Notes under the pieces: generated by a model
Told to the model about the DNA's origin: nothing
Databases searched by the model: none
The model's input: only the letters and a program-made list of their open reading frames with translations
Assembly (NCBI RefSeq): GCF_036226765.1
Contig: NZ_CP109017.1
Location: 2,927,501 to 2,991,500 of the forward strand
Direction: 5' to 3'
From: Streptomyces sp. NBC_00670
Lineage (GTDB): Bacteria > Actinomycetota > Actinomycetes > Streptomycetales > Streptomycetaceae
Length of the DNA: 64,000 bases
Made by a program: the position numbers and the translations under genes
Part shown: positions 1-10,382 of the stretch, piece after piece
Numbering within the stretch: the stretch's first letter is position 1
Layout: every line of letters begins with the position of its first letter

Positions 1-498
1 GTTCGTCCATACCTGGGCGGCGAAGGACGCCGCGGGATGGCTCGAGTAGTAGGTCTCGTACTCGCCGCCGGGCCGGGTGAGCTCGCGCAGTTCGCTGGGC
101 GCCGCGATCGTGGACTGCACCTCCGGATGAGTGCCGATCCACCACCCCAGGAGTACGGCGACCGCCGTGGAGAGCAGCGCGGTGGGTACCCACCAGTGAC
201 GTGACCTGTAGACGGCGGCGGGGAATCCCGTCGTCAGAAAGCGGGTGATGTCGCGCCAGGAGGCGCGGCGAGTGCCCGTGACGGTGGCACGCGCGCGTGC
301 CACGAGCCGGCTGAGGCGGCCGGTGAGCTGTGGGTCCGGGGCACTGGACTGGATCAGGGACAGGTGGGTGGCGGCACGCTGGTAGAGGGTGACGAGTTCG
401 TCGGCCTCGGCTCCCGTCAGACGGCGCCGGCGGCGCAGCAGGGCGTCGAGGCGGTCCCATTCGGCGCGGTGCGCGGCGGCGAAGACGTCGAGGTCCAT
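1..498 (-). CDS. Stage II sporulation protein M-like membrane protein (partial)
   Basis: The first 166 codons of a minus-strand gene are visible; the rest lies beyond the left edge. The protein opens with MDLDVFAAAHRAEWDRL, followed by an Arg-rich helix and a membrane segment at about residues 102-122 (HWWVPTALLSTAVAVLLG). This matches the SpoIIM/DUF95 family of integral membrane proteins. In Bacillus, SpoIIM belongs to the engulfment complex; its role in Streptomyces is not clear to me. It is divergent from the RDD-family gene, with 139 bp between the starts. The ATG is the natural start of the conserved N-terminus. Family assignment is firm; function is inferred from the name only. Confidence 0.8.
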   Translation of the reverse strand, partial: MDLDVFAAAHRAEWDRLDALLRRRRRLTGAEADELVTLYQRAATHLSLIQSSAPDPQLTGRLSRLVARARATVTGTRRASWRDITRFLTTGFPAAVYRSRHWWVPTALLSTAVAVLLGWWIGTHPEVQSTIAAPSELRELTRPGGEYETYYSSHPAASFAAQVWTN

Positions 499-637
499 GG
501 GTGTGCCGCTCCTCGTCCGTTCGTCCCGCGGTCAGCCGGTACTGCGCCCCGTACGTCAGCTTGTCGTACTGCGGCGCGATCTGCTCTCAGCTTGGCAGAC
601 TGGCCGGGGGTGGGGTGGACCAGGGAAGGAACGCGGT

Positions 638-1627
638 GTGAGCGAGCTGGTGACGGGCGAGGCCGTGGCGTTGGAGCTGCGGCCCGCGAGGCTGCCGAGC
701 CGGGTGCTCGCGGTGGCGCTCGATCTGGTCGTGACGGTGGTGGCGTACATCGTTGTGATGGTCGTACTGGCGCTTTCCGCGTCGGGCCTCGACGAGGCCG
801 CGCAGATCGCCCTGTCCATCGCCGCGTTCCTGCTGGTGCTGGTGGGCGGGCCGATCGCGGTGGAGACGCTCAGCCACGGGCGGTCGCTGGGGAAGGTGGC
901 GTGCGGATTGCGGGTGGTGCGGGACGACGGCGGGCCGATCCGGTTCCGGCACGCGTTGGTGCGGGGTGCGATCGGAGTCGTGGAGATCCTCATGACGTTC
1001 GGCGTCGTGGCCTGCATCGCCTCCCTCGTGTCGGCACGAGGGCGGCGGCTCGGTGACGTGTTCGCCGGGACGCTGGTGGTGCGGGAGCGGATCCCGGTCG
1101 GGCGGACGGGTTTCGTGCCTCCTCCCCCGCCATGGCTGGCGGGGAGGTTCGCCGGACTCGATCTGTCGGCGGTGCCGGACGGGCTGTGGCTGGCGGTGCG
1201 GCAGTACCTGACGCGGATGCCGCAGCTGGATCCGGGGGTGGGCTGGGGCATGGCGGAGCGGCTCGCGGGTGATCTGGCCGCGCGTACGGGGGCGCCGGTG
1301 CCGTCCGATCTGCCGCCGGCCGCGTTTTTGGCGGCCGTGATGCACGAGCGTCAGCTGCGGGAGGTGCGCCGGGCCTCCGGTGCGGGAACAGGGGCGCCGG
1401 AAAGCGGGCACCCTGCTGCCGCTCACCCGCAGCCGTATCCGGCCGCGCCGCTCGCCACGGGCGCATCCGAGGCTCCGGCGGCCTGGCAGACGGCAGCTCC
1501 CCCGGCAGCGGTCCCGACGCCTCCGCAGGCAGCCACCGCTTCCGCGTCTCCGCAAGTGCCCTCCGCCGGCGCCGTACGGGAGCCGCGGCCCGACCGTCCC
1601 GCCACCGGGTTCGTGCCGCCTGCCTGA
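638..1627 (+). CDS. RDD family membrane protein
   Basis: 329 aa. The N-terminal half is a typical RDD domain: Arg in the first helix (RLPSRVLAVALDLVV), hydrophobic segments at about residues 22-45 and 55-78, the GRSLGKVACGLRVVRDDGG stretch, and another hydrophobic segment near 110-135 ending RGRRLGDVFAGTLVV. The last 80 residues are Pro/Ala-rich and low-complexity, probably cytoplasmic. The GTG start at 638 is chosen because GGAAGG lies 8 nt upstream and the conserved domain begins soon after it; upstream in-frame sequence is not conserved-looking. RDD proteins are often linked with ion or osmolyte exchange, but no substrate can be inferred here. Confidence 0.85.
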   Translation: MSELVTGEAVALELRPARLPSRVLAVALDLVVTVVAYIVVMVVLALSASGLDEAAQIALSIAAFLLVLVGGPIAVETLSHGRSLGKVACGLRVVRDDGGPIRFRHALVRGAIGVVEILMTFGVVACIASLVSARGRRLGDVFAGTLVVRERIPVGRTGFVPPPPPWLAGRFAGLDLSAVPDGLWLAVRQYLTRMPQLDPGVGWGMAERLAGDLAARTGAPVPSDLPPAAFLAAVMHERQLREVRRASGAGTGAPESGHPAAAHPQPYPAAPLATGASEAPAAWQTAAPPAAVPTPPQAATASASPQVPSAGAVREPRPDRPATGFVPPA

Positions 1628-1672
1628 GTCGGACGCGCCCGGCGCGGGTCCGCCGTGCCGGCGAGGCCGGGG

Positions 1673-2287
1673 TCAGGGAAAGACGGACGGCGGGGACTGC
1701 AGGTCCTCCAGCTCGATGCCGGGGGCTTCGAGGACCACGTCGCCAGTGAGGTGAACGGTGTGCTGCTCACCCGTGTCCAGGTCTGTGACCTGGTACTTCT
1801 CCACGGTCAGAGGGCCGTTGTCAGTGGCGTGTGCTTCTCTTTGGACCAAGGCCCAGGACTGGTCCACGGTGCGGGGGGCGAGGACCGGATCCGTGAGTGC
1901 GACGAGGCGTATGCGCGTCGCGGAGGTAGAGGGGGTGAGGCGCAGGAGACGGGCGGTGGCGACGAGGAACGCCGGGGACGTGCCGGTGAAGGCGTGGGCG
2001 CGCACATTGCCTTCGGTGGCGTGGGTTCCGGTGGGGTCGGTGCGGACCCAGGTGACGCCGTCGAGGGCGGCGCCGCGGACCTGCCAGTCCGCCGCACGCA
2101 GTTCGAGCCGGATGGGGCGGCCCAGTTCGTCGAGGGCGAGGTCGACGGAGCCTGTGGGGTCGCCGGAGGGGGAGGTGCGTTGGGCGACGTAGCGCCAGCC
2201 GGAGGGGCCGGGCGCGCACTGGAAGTGTTCTTCGCCGAGGGAGGTGTGATCGTGCGGATCGTGGAGCGAATACCGGCCGCGGGGCAT
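1673..2287 (-). CDS. Conserved hypothetical protein
   Basis: 204 aa, convergent with the RDD gene and downstream of ahcY on the same strand. No signal peptide or membrane segment is visible. The protein starts MPRGRYSLHDPHDHTSL and looks like a soluble beta-rich protein with repeated short strands such as VDLALDELGRPIRLELR. The ATG at 2287 is preferred over an upstream ATG because AGGAA sits just upstream and the extra 21 residues are low-complexity. I do not recognise a family and assign no function. Confidence 0.65.
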   Translation of the reverse strand: MPRGRYSLHDPHDHTSLGEEHFQCAPGPSGWRYVAQRTSPSGDPTGSVDLALDELGRPIRLELRAADWQVRGAALDGVTWVRTDPTGTHATEGNVRAHAFTGTSPAFLVATARLLRLTPSTSATRIRLVALTDPVLAPRTVDQSWALVQREAHATDNGPLTVEKYQVTDLDTGEQHTVHLTGDVVLEAPGIELEDLQSPPSVFP

Positions 2288-2335
2288 GGGGTTCCTGGGT
2301 CGTGAACGGGCTGGTGCGGCCGGAGGGCCGGACGG

Positions 2336-2368
2336 GCAGGCCCCCGTCACGGGGGTGCGGGGGCCTGC
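2336..2368 (-). terminator. Hairpin between ahcY and the downstream hypothetical gene
   Basis: Perfect 11-bp inverted repeat: GCAGGCCCCCG at 2336-2346 and its complement at 2358-2368, with an 11-nt loop. It lies after the closer ahcY hairpin and before the 2287 start, so it may act as a second terminator or insulate the two genes. There is no T-tract, which is common for Streptomyces terminators. Confidence 0.5.
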
Positions 2369-2393
2369 TCGCTCACCGGGCCTGAGTCGCCGG

Positions 2394-2421
2394 CCGGCTG
2401 CCGGGCATGCACGGCAGCCGG
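2394..2421 (-). terminator. Terminator hairpin just after ahcY
   Basis: Perfect 10-bp inverted repeat, CCGGCTGCCG at 2394-2403 and CGGCAGCCGG at 2412-2421, with an 8-nt loop. It begins 11 nt beyond the ahcY stop codon on the minus strand. Position and symmetry make it the best ahcY terminator candidate. Confidence 0.6.
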
Positions 2422-2431
2422 GCGGAGGGGC

Positions 2432-4188
<1,757 letters not shown>

Positions 4189-5172
4189 TCAGTGGCCGGG
4201 GGCGTCGGTGGGGGTGGGGCCGCCGGGGGTGGCCTCGCGGTCGGCGCCCCTGGTGGCCTCGGCCTCGCTGTAGATGTCCGGTTCGAGGTAGATGACGCGG
4301 GCGATGGGGACGGCGGCGCGGATGCGGGCCTCGGCGGCGTTGATGGCGACGGCGACCTCGTCGGCCGTGTCGTCGTGCTCGACGGCGATCTTGGCGGCGA
4401 CCAGGAGTTCCTCGGGGCCGAGGTGGAGGGTGCGCATGTGGATGACGCGGGTGACGGTGTCGCCGTCGACGATCGCGGCCTCGATCTTCCTGACCTCCTC
4501 CGCGCCCGCGGACTCGCCGAGGAGCAGGGACTTGGTCTCGGCGGCCAGGACGAGGGCGATCAGGACGAGGAGGACGCCGATGCAGACGGTGCCGATGCCG
4601 TCCCAGACGCCGTCGCCGGTCAGCAGGGCCAGGCCGACGCCGCCGAGGGCGAGGACGAGGCCGATGAGGGCGCCGAAGTCCTCCAGGAGGACGACGGGCA
4701 GTTCGGGGGCCTTGGCGCGGCGGACGTACTCGACCCAGGAGAGGGTGCCGCGGGTCTGGTTGGACTCCTTGATGGCGGTGCGGAAGGAGTAGCCCTCGGC
4801 GAGGATCGCGAAGACGAGGACGCCGACCGGCCAGTACCAGTGTTCGACGTCATGGGGGTGGCTGATCTTCTCGTAGCCCTCGTAGATGGCGAACATGCCG
4901 CCGACGGAGAAGAGGACGATGGAGACGAGGAAGGCGTAGATGTACCGCTCGCGGCCGTAGCCGAAGGGGTGCTGCGGGGTCGCCTCGCGCTGGGCGCGCT
5001 TGCCGCCGATGAGGAGCAGGAACTGGTTGCCGGAGTCGGCGACCGAGTGGACGCCCTCCGCCAGCATCGAGGACGAGCCGCTGAAGGCGAACGCCACGAA
5101 CTTCGATGCCGCGATGGCGAGGTTGGCGCCGAGTGCCGCCACGATCGCCCTGGTGCCGCCTGACGCGCTCAT
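4189..5172 (-). CDS. Cation diffusion facilitator family transporter
   Basis: 327 aa inner-membrane protein. CDF proteins export divalent metals such as Zn, Mn, Fe or Co in exchange for protons. N-terminal hydrophobic helices are followed by EGVHSVADSGNQ near residue 39, which holds the HxxxD metal-site pair of TM2, and by HPFGYGRERYIYAFLVS, typical of the ZnT9-like branch. The second intramembrane pair is in LLEDFGALIG. A soluble C-terminal domain follows (about residues 205-300), then a low-complexity tail. 180 bp separate it from manA upstream, with a terminator between, so it is probably its own unit. The metal cannot be deduced from sequence alone. Confidence 0.9.
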   Translation of the reverse strand: MSASGGTRAIVAALGANLAIAASKFVAFAFSGSSSMLAEGVHSVADSGNQFLLLIGGKRAQREATPQHPFGYGRERYIYAFLVSIVLFSVGGMFAIYEGYEKISHPHDVEHWYWPVGVLVFAILAEGYSFRTAIKESNQTRGTLSWVEYVRRAKAPELPVVLLEDFGALIGLVLALGGVGLALLTGDGVWDGIGTVCIGVLLVLIALVLAAETKSLLLGESAGAEEVRKIEAAIVDGDTVTRVIHMRTLHLGPEELLVAAKIAVEHDDTADEVAVAINAAEARIRAAVPIARVIYLEPDIYSEAEATRGADREATPGGPTPTDAPGH

Positions 5173-5314
5173 GTGGTCGCGTTGTCCCTTCGTAACCGTC
5201 GTAAGCCCGTGCGGACCGCCGGTGCCGTCGTGCGTGGCCGTCGTGGTCGCTCGTGCCGGGCTTTGCCCGTCCTTTGCCGGTGGGTCATTCTTGCAGCCCG
5301 GTGCGGCGGGGATG

Positions 5315-5347
5315 CGCCGGGCCGCCCGAACCGCTCGCGGCCCGGCG
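5315..5347 (-). terminator. manA terminator hairpin
   Basis: Perfect 10-bp inverted repeat, CGCCGGGCCG at 5315-5324 and CGGCCCGGCG at 5338-5347, loop 13 nt. It starts 5 bp past the manA stop codon in the direction of transcription. Confidence 0.6.
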
Positions 5348-5352
5348 GTGGT

Positions 5353-6504
5353 TCAGACGGCGACCGTGGCGCGGAAGAGGGTGCCGGGGCCGCTCACCCG
5401 GACCGTCTCGCCGGCCGGGACGAAGACGGAGTGGCCCGGCGTCAGGTCCTCCTCCCCCACGCGCACCGTGCCCGCCGTGCAGAGCAGGATCTGCGGGGCG
5501 GGGCGGGTGAGGTCCTGCGGGGCGGCGCCCTCGGCCAGGACGTGGCGGGAGAGGCGGAACTCGTCGATGGGGGTCTCGTAGAGCTCCTCGCCGTCGGGGC
5601 CCGCCTCCGGACGCAGTACGCCCGGGTCGCCGGCCTCGAAGCGGACGATGCGCAGGAGTTCGGGGACGTCGACGTGTTTGGGGGTCAGTCCGCAGCGCAG
5701 CACGTTGTCGGAGTTGGCCATGATCTCGACGCCGAGGCCGTCGAGGTAGGCATGCGGGACGCCGGCGCCCAGGAAGAGCGCCTCGCCGGGCTGCAGCCGT
5801 ACGTGGTGGAGCAGCAGCGCGGCGATGACGCCGGGGTCGCCCGGGTAGTGGTGGGCGATGCCGGCGTACGGGGCGTAGGGGCCGCCGAGGCGGGCGCAGG
5901 CGGCGGCGGTCTCGGTGACCGTGCGGTGCATCTCGTCGGGGTCCGCGGTCAGGACGGCGGTGAGGACCTCGCGCAGGGCGGCGTCCTCGGGGTGGGCGCG
6001 CAGCAGGTCGGCGTACGGCTTGAGGGAGTCGACGCCGAGGCCTTCGAGGAGGGCGGCGGCCTCGGCCGGGTCGCGGAAGCCGCACAGGCCGTCGAACTCG
6101 GTGAGGGCGCAGATCAGTTCGGGCTTGTGGTTGGCGTCCTTGTAGTTGCGGTGCGGGGCGTCGATCGGGACGCCGCGGCGCTCCTCGTCCTCGTAGCCCT
6201 CCCTGGCCTGGTCGAGGTTCGGGTGCACCTGGAGGGAGAGGGGGGCGCCGGCGGCGAGGAGCTTGAGCAGGAACGGCAGCCGGGGGCCGAACGCCGCGAC
6301 CGTCCGCTCGCCCAGTTCGCGTTCCGGGGCCTCGGTGATCACCTGGTCGAGGGGGCCGCGGGGGGTGCGGGAGGGGGCGCCGGGGTGGGCGCCCATCCAC
6401 AGCTCCGCCTGCGGCTCGCCGGTCGGCTCCTCGCCGAGCAGGGCGGGGAGGGCGGTGGTGGAGCCCCAGGCGTAGGGGCGGACGGTGTTGGTGAGGCGGT
6501 CCAT
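5353..6504 (-). CDS. manA: Mannose-6-phosphate isomerase, type I
   Basis: 383 aa zinc enzyme that interconverts fructose-6-phosphate and mannose-6-phosphate, the entry step to GDP-mannose. The type I signature is clear: RPYAWGSTTALPALLG at the N-terminus, the zinc-ligand stretch LSLQVHPNLDQAREGYEDE, KPELICALTEFDGLCGF, and FLGAGVPHAYLDGLGVEIMANSDN carrying the C-terminal zinc His. Length fits the family. It lies downstream of the SIS protein, the Trm112-like protein and manB on the same strand. Together with manB and the guanylyltransferase at 22.2-23.3 kb it completes GDP-mannose synthesis. Confidence 0.95.
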   Translation of the reverse strand: MDRLTNTVRPYAWGSTTALPALLGEEPTGEPQAELWMGAHPGAPSRTPRGPLDQVITEAPERELGERTVAAFGPRLPFLLKLLAAGAPLSLQVHPNLDQAREGYEDEERRGVPIDAPHRNYKDANHKPELICALTEFDGLCGFRDPAEAAALLEGLGVDSLKPYADLLRAHPEDAALREVLTAVLTADPDEMHRTVTETAAACARLGGPYAPYAGIAHHYPGDPGVIAALLLHHVRLQPGEALFLGAGVPHAYLDGLGVEIMANSDNVLRCGLTPKHVDVPELLRIVRFEAGDPGVLRPEAGPDGEELYETPIDEFRLSRHVLAEGAAPQDLTRPAPQILLCTAGTVRVGEEDLTPGHSVFVPAGETVRVSGPGTLFRATVAV

Positions 6505-6641
6505 GTGTGGTGTCTCCGGGACGGGTGGGGCCCCGGGGCCCCGTGGGCGGTGTGGGTGGTGTGGGGTGTGGGCGCGGTGGCGATGCGGGTGGTGGGTGCG
6601 ACTGGTGTGGTGGGTGATCTGTGGCGTTCCGGTCGTTCTGG

Positions 6642-7856
6642 TCAGGCGTTCGAGGCGAGGGCCAGGTAGACGGCGGCGAAGTCCGTGACGGCGATGAGTT
6701 CCGCGAGGGTCTCCAGTTCCCCGCCCTCCTCCGGTTCCAGTTCGCTGATCGGTGTGTCGTGGCCGAACGCCAGTTCGCGGGCGGCGGGGGCCGCGCTGAG
6801 GCCGCCGATCGGGCGGTCGCGGAGCAGCACCACGCGCGCGTGGAGGGCGGCGGGCTCCTCGACGCGGTCGCGGAAGAAGTCGTCGGGGTCGGCGCCGGCG
6901 GCGAGCGGGCCGGAGAGCAGGACGCGGTGGGCGGCGAGCGCCTCGGGGAGCTGCGCGGTGACCGCGGGGCGGCCGGCCAGTTCGGCGAGCGCGGCGGTGA
7001 AGCGGCGGCCGGCGGGGCCCGCGGAGGTGCCCTCCGTCCAGATCACCGGGAGGCTGTCGGCGAGTTCGGCGGCGAGGGTCTTGGCCGGGTTGCCGTACGT
7101 GGCGATGGCGGGGCCGCAGCGTTCGGCGACCCGGTCGAGGCGGTCGGCGACCTTCTCCAGCGTCTCGGGGGGTGCGGTCAGCAGGCCGGTGCGGTCCAGG
7201 AGGGCGAGGAGGGGGGTGAGCAGGGCCCAGAGGACGCCGGGGGCGGAGGGGGCGGGCGGCTCGGGGCTGCGGGGTTCGGAGAGTTCCGGGGCGGTGCCGG
7301 GGATTCCGGCTTCTCGGAGGTGGTCCGGGGTGGGCGGTTCGTACGGGGTGGGGGGTTCGTGCGGGGCGGATGCCATCGGGACGAAGAGGCCGTGGGCGCG
7401 GTCGACCGCGTCCGCGATCGGGGTCCTGGTGGGGGCCACGGCGACGACCGTGCAGCCGCGGCGGTAGGCCTGGTCGACGAGCAGGGCGAGGCCGGGTTCG
7501 TTGCCGTCGGGGGTGGCCACCAGGAGGAGGTCCACGGGGCCGGCCCAGCCGGGGAGTTCCCAGCGCAGGGCGCCGGGGGCGGGGGCCACGCCGGTGGGGT
7601 GCACGCGGGTGACCGGGCAGGCGGCGCCGGCGAGGGTGGTGAGCAGTTCCGCGACGCCGGCGGAGGCGGTGCCGGGGCCCGCGATCAGGATGGCGCGGGG
7701 GCGGCCGTCCGGCTGCAGTTGGCCGATGCCGGCCTCGGTGGCGTGGCGGAGGGCGGTGCGGACGCGGGCGCCGGCCTCGGCGGCGCCGCGGAGGAGGCCG
7801 CGGCGGTCGGCTTCGGCGAGTGCGGCGGGGGTGTCTAGCAGCGATTCGTCGAGCAT
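6642..7856 (-). CDS. SIS-domain protein (phosphosugar isomerase-like)
   Basis: 404 aa. A sugar-isomerase fold is visible: RAILIAGPGTASAGVAELL near residue 53 as the first SIS loop, VDLLLVATPDGNEP near 100, and a second SIS-like half after residue 200 (KTLAAELADSLPVIWTEG). A Pro/Glu-rich linker at about residues 165-205 separates the halves. Proteins of this type sit between manA and manB in many actinobacteria and resemble bifunctional glucose/mannose phosphate isomerases, but the typical active-site residues are not obvious to me. A regulatory or accessory role in mannose metabolism is equally possible. The ATG at 7856 follows the usual N-terminus MLDESLLDTPAAL. Confidence 0.75.
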   Translation of the reverse strand: MLDESLLDTPAALAEADRRGLLRGAAEAGARVRTALRHATEAGIGQLQPDGRPRAILIAGPGTASAGVAELLTTLAGAACPVTRVHPTGVAPAPGALRWELPGWAGPVDLLLVATPDGNEPGLALLVDQAYRRGCTVVAVAPTRTPIADAVDRAHGLFVPMASAPHEPPTPYEPPTPDHLREAGIPGTAPELSEPRSPEPPAPSAPGVLWALLTPLLALLDRTGLLTAPPETLEKVADRLDRVAERCGPAIATYGNPAKTLAAELADSLPVIWTEGTSAGPAGRRFTAALAELAGRPAVTAQLPEALAAHRVLLSGPLAAGADPDDFFRDRVEEPAALHARVVLLRDRPIGGLSAAPAARELAFGHDTPISELEPEEGGELETLAELIAVTDFAAVYLALASNA

Positions 7857-7970
7857 GGTGCGGGGCCTCCGGGCGCGGGGCGGCGACGAGCAGGGGGGTG
7901 GGCTGGGGTCTTCTCGTGCCGTTGTCGGCGGCCCGGCGCTCGTGTCGTTGTGGGCGGCCCGGCGGATGCC

Positions 7971-8141
7971 CTACGCCGGGCGGCGGGCCTCGTCGACGAG
8001 GAGGACGGGGATGCCGTCGCGGATGGGGTAGGCGAGGGCGCAGGCCTCGGCGGTGCAGATCAGCTCGTTGTCCGCCTCCTTGAGGGGGGCGTGGCAGGCC
8101 GGGCAGGCGAGGATCTCGAGGAGGCCGGCTTCGAGCGGCAT
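7971..8141 (-). CDS. Trm112 family small zinc-binding protein
   Basis: 56 aa, too short for many gene callers. It translates as [19 protein letters not shown]... followed by [23 protein letters not shown] and ends DEARRPA. This is the Trm112p/UPF0434 signature: a CPxC-type zinc knuckle, a second Cys pair, and the [11 protein letters not shown] motif. Family members act as small partner or stability subunits of methyltransferases and related enzymes. It lies between manB and the SIS gene on the same strand, so it is probably cotranscribed with them. The start codon is at 8139-8141. Confidence 0.88.
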   Translation of the reverse strand: MPLEAGLLEILACPACHAPLKEADNELICTAEACALAYPIRDGIPVLLVDEARRPA

Positions 8142-8240
8142 GTCGGGGGTCCCTTCGGGGTGGAGGTGGGGTGGGCGTGGGTGGCCTGGTCAGGGTACCG
8201 CTGTGGGGGGCTGCGGGTGGGGGTGGGCCAGGGGGGGGTC

Positions 8241-8299
8241 TTCGCCCCCGCCGCCCCTACCCTTCCCGTCCCTCCAGGGGCTCCGCCCCTTCGACCCCG
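8241..8299. repeat. Dispersed GC-rich intergenic element, copy A
   Basis: About 60 bp beginning TTCGCCCCCGCCGCCCCTAC and ending in CGCCCCTTCGACCCCG. It is nearly identical to 33039-33098: the two differ at only a few positions, mostly C/T swaps and a 1-bp indel. It holds short hairpins of the form GGGGCTCCGCCCC. Confidence 0.75.
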
Positions 8300-8520
8300 A
8301 GGGGCGGGTGGGGGTGGGGTGGGGTGGGGTGGGGTGGGGCTCCGCCCCGTGCCCCGGCGGGGGCTTCGCCCCCTGCACCCCCGCGGGGCTCCGCCCCTGC
8401 GCCCCGAAAGACGTGCGGGGCTTCGCCCCCGGGCCCCCTACAAGGCGGCCCCTAGGGGGCTCTGCCCCCTGGACCCCCGGGGGCTCGGGGCTGCGCCCCT
8501 GCGCCCCCGACAGACGTGAG
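8300..8520. repeat. Hairpin-rich low-complexity intergenic DNA
   Basis: The region between manB and the Trm112 gene (8142-8526) has no credible gene. From 8300 on it is a run of short inverted repeats such as GGGGCTCCGCCCC, GGGCTTCGCCCC and GGGCTCTGCCCC, plus a GGGGT tandem run at about 8311-8338. Similar arms recur every 20-40 bp. It may act as a transcription or RNA-processing barrier inside the man gene group. Confidence 0.65.
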
Positions 8521-8526
8521 GACGCC

Positions 8527-9912
8527 TCACGCTCTGATCAGAGCCAGGGCCTCGTCCCTGATCTTCGTCATCGTGGGGTCGTCCTTCGCCTCCGCGTTGA
8601 GGCGGAGGAGGGGTTCCGTGTTGGAGGGGCGGACGTTGAACCACCAGTCCTTGGTGGAGACCGTCAGGCCGTCGAGGGTGTCGAGGGTGACGTCCTCGCG
8701 GGGCTCGTACGCCGCGCGGATCGCCGCGAGGCGGGCCTGCTGGTCGTCGACCGTGGAGTTGATCTCGCCCGACGCGGCGTAGCGGTCGTACGCGGCGACG
8801 AGGCGGGAGAGCGGGGCCTCCTGGCCGCCCAGGGCCGCGAGGACGTGCAGGGCGGCCAGCATGCCCGTGTCCGCGTTCCAGAAGTCGCGGAAGTAGTAGT
8901 GCGCGGAGTGCTCGCCGCCGAAGATCGCGCCGGACCTCGCCATCTCCGCCTTGATGAAGGAGTGGCCCACCCGGGTGCGGACCGGGGTGCCGCCGTTCTC
9001 GCGCACCACCTCCGCGACCGACCGGGAGGTGATCAGGTTGTGGATGACCGTGCCCCGGCCGCCGTACCGGGCGAGTTCGCGCGCGGCGACCAGTGCGGTG
9101 ATCGCCGACGGGGAGACCGGCTCGCCCCGCTCGTCGACGACGAAGCAGCGGTCGGCGTCGCCGTCGAACGCGAGTCCGAGGTCGGCGCCCTCCTCGCGGA
9201 CACGCCGCTGCAGGTCCACGAGGTTGGCCGGGTCGAGCGGGTTGGCCTCGTGGTTCGGGAACGTGCCGTCCAGTTCGAAGTACATCGGGACGAGGGTCAG
9301 GGGCAGGCCGGCGAGGACGGTCGGCACCGTGTGCCCGCCCATGCCGTTGCCCGCGTCGACGACGACCTTCAGCGGGCGGACCGAGGTCAGGTCGACGAGG
9401 GAGAGCAGGTGCGCCGCGTAGTCGTTCAACGTGTCGCGCCGGGTGAGGGTTCCCTGACGTTCCGTCGGTTCCGGGGCGCCCGACGCGCTCCACCGTTCGA
9501 CCAGTGTCCGGATCTCCGTCAGGCCGGTGTCCTGGCCGACCGGGGCGGCGCCCGCGCGGCACAGCTTGATGCCGTTGTACCGGGCCGGGTTGTGCGAGGC
9601 GGTGAACATGGCGCCCGGCAGGTCCAGCGCGCCCGAGGCGTAGTAGAGCTGGTCGGTGGAGCACAGGCCGATGTGGGTGGCGTCGGCGCCCCGGGCCGCC
9701 GCGCCGCGCGCGAAGGCGTCGGACAGGCCGGGCGACGAGGGCCGCATGTCGTGCCCCACCGCGATCGCGTCCGCGCCGGTCACCTCGACGAAGGCCGCGC
9801 CGAACAGTGCGGCCAGCGTCTCGTCCCACTGGTCCGGTACGACACCGCGTACGTCGTACGCCTTCACGATCTGCGACAGATCAGCAGCCACGGCCGGCCT
9901 TTCTGAGGTCAT
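8527..9912 (-). CDS. manB: Phosphomannomutase / phosphoglucomutase
   Basis: 461 aa alpha-D-phosphohexomutase, cytoplasmic, converting mannose-6-phosphate to mannose-1-phosphate. All four family motifs are present: the catalytic serine loop TASHNP (Ser106), the Mg-binding loop DGDADRCF, the sugar-binding loop GGEHSAHYYF, and the phosphate-binding loop RPSNTEPLLRL. The ATG at 9912 gives MTSERPAVAADLSQIVKAYD; the longer upstream frame is not part of the family. It is the first gene of the minus-strand group manB / Trm112 / SIS / manA, although hairpin-rich DNA separates it from Trm112. Confidence 0.95.
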   Translation of the reverse strand: MTSERPAVAADLSQIVKAYDVRGVVPDQWDETLAALFGAAFVEVTGADAIAVGHDMRPSSPGLSDAFARGAAARGADATHIGLCSTDQLYYASGALDLPGAMFTASHNPARYNGIKLCRAGAAPVGQDTGLTEIRTLVERWSASGAPEPTERQGTLTRRDTLNDYAAHLLSLVDLTSVRPLKVVVDAGNGMGGHTVPTVLAGLPLTLVPMYFELDGTFPNHEANPLDPANLVDLQRRVREEGADLGLAFDGDADRCFVVDERGEPVSPSAITALVAARELARYGGRGTVIHNLITSRSVAEVVRENGGTPVRTRVGHSFIKAEMARSGAIFGGEHSAHYYFRDFWNADTGMLAALHVLAALGGQEAPLSRLVAAYDRYAASGEINSTVDDQQARLAAIRAAYEPREDVTLDTLDGLTVSTKDWWFNVRPSNTEPLLRLNAEAKDDPTMTKIRDEALALIRA

Positions 9913-10010
9913 TGGGCACCTGGGGTTACTTGCTAGTCCGAGGACTGGCCCAACGTACCCGTGCGTGCCCGTGAGGTGTGGTGGCCCGGCCGGTCGGCGG
10001 GTGGGCGCCG

Positions 10011-10382
10011 TCAGTTGTCCGGGGAGCGGAGCACCCTCAGGTGGCCGCGGCGGGCCACCTCCATCGGGTCGGCGGTGCGGCCGCCGCCCGCTTCCGCCGC
10101 GCGCTGCTGCGGGCGGGCGGCCTCGCGGACCGCGTTGGCGAGCGCCTCCAGGTCGTCGCCGCTGGGGCGCGCCGGGGCGGAGCCGTCCAGCAGGCGTACG
10201 ACCTCCCAGCCGCGGGGCGCGGTGAGGCGCTCGGAGTGCTCGGCGCACAGGTCGTAGCAGTGGGGTTCGGCGTAGGTGGCGAGCGGGCCGAGGACCGCGG
10301 TCGAGTCGGCGTAGACGTACGTCAGCGTCGCTACGGCGGGACGGCCGCAAGCGGTGCGCGAACAGCGACGTACAGGGCTCAC
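10011..10382 (-). CDS. DUF3499 family protein
   Basis: 123 aa soluble protein with an N-terminal Cys cluster: CSRTACGRPAVATLTYVYAD, then HCYDLCAEHSERLT. The spacing suggests a small zinc-ribbon fold. It is an actinobacterial family found beside manB and the zincin-like gene in both Streptomyces and Mycobacterium; its function is unknown. The start is GTG at 10382. A -10-like TACCGT lies 8 nt upstream on the minus strand (10391-10396), so the mRNA may be leaderless. It is divergent from the gene at 10738. Confidence 0.8.
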   Translation of the reverse strand: MSPVRRCSRTACGRPAVATLTYVYADSTAVLGPLATYAEPHCYDLCAEHSERLTAPRGWEVVRLLDGSAPARPSGDDLEALANAVREAARPQQRAAEAGGGRTADPMEVARRGHLRVLRSPDN

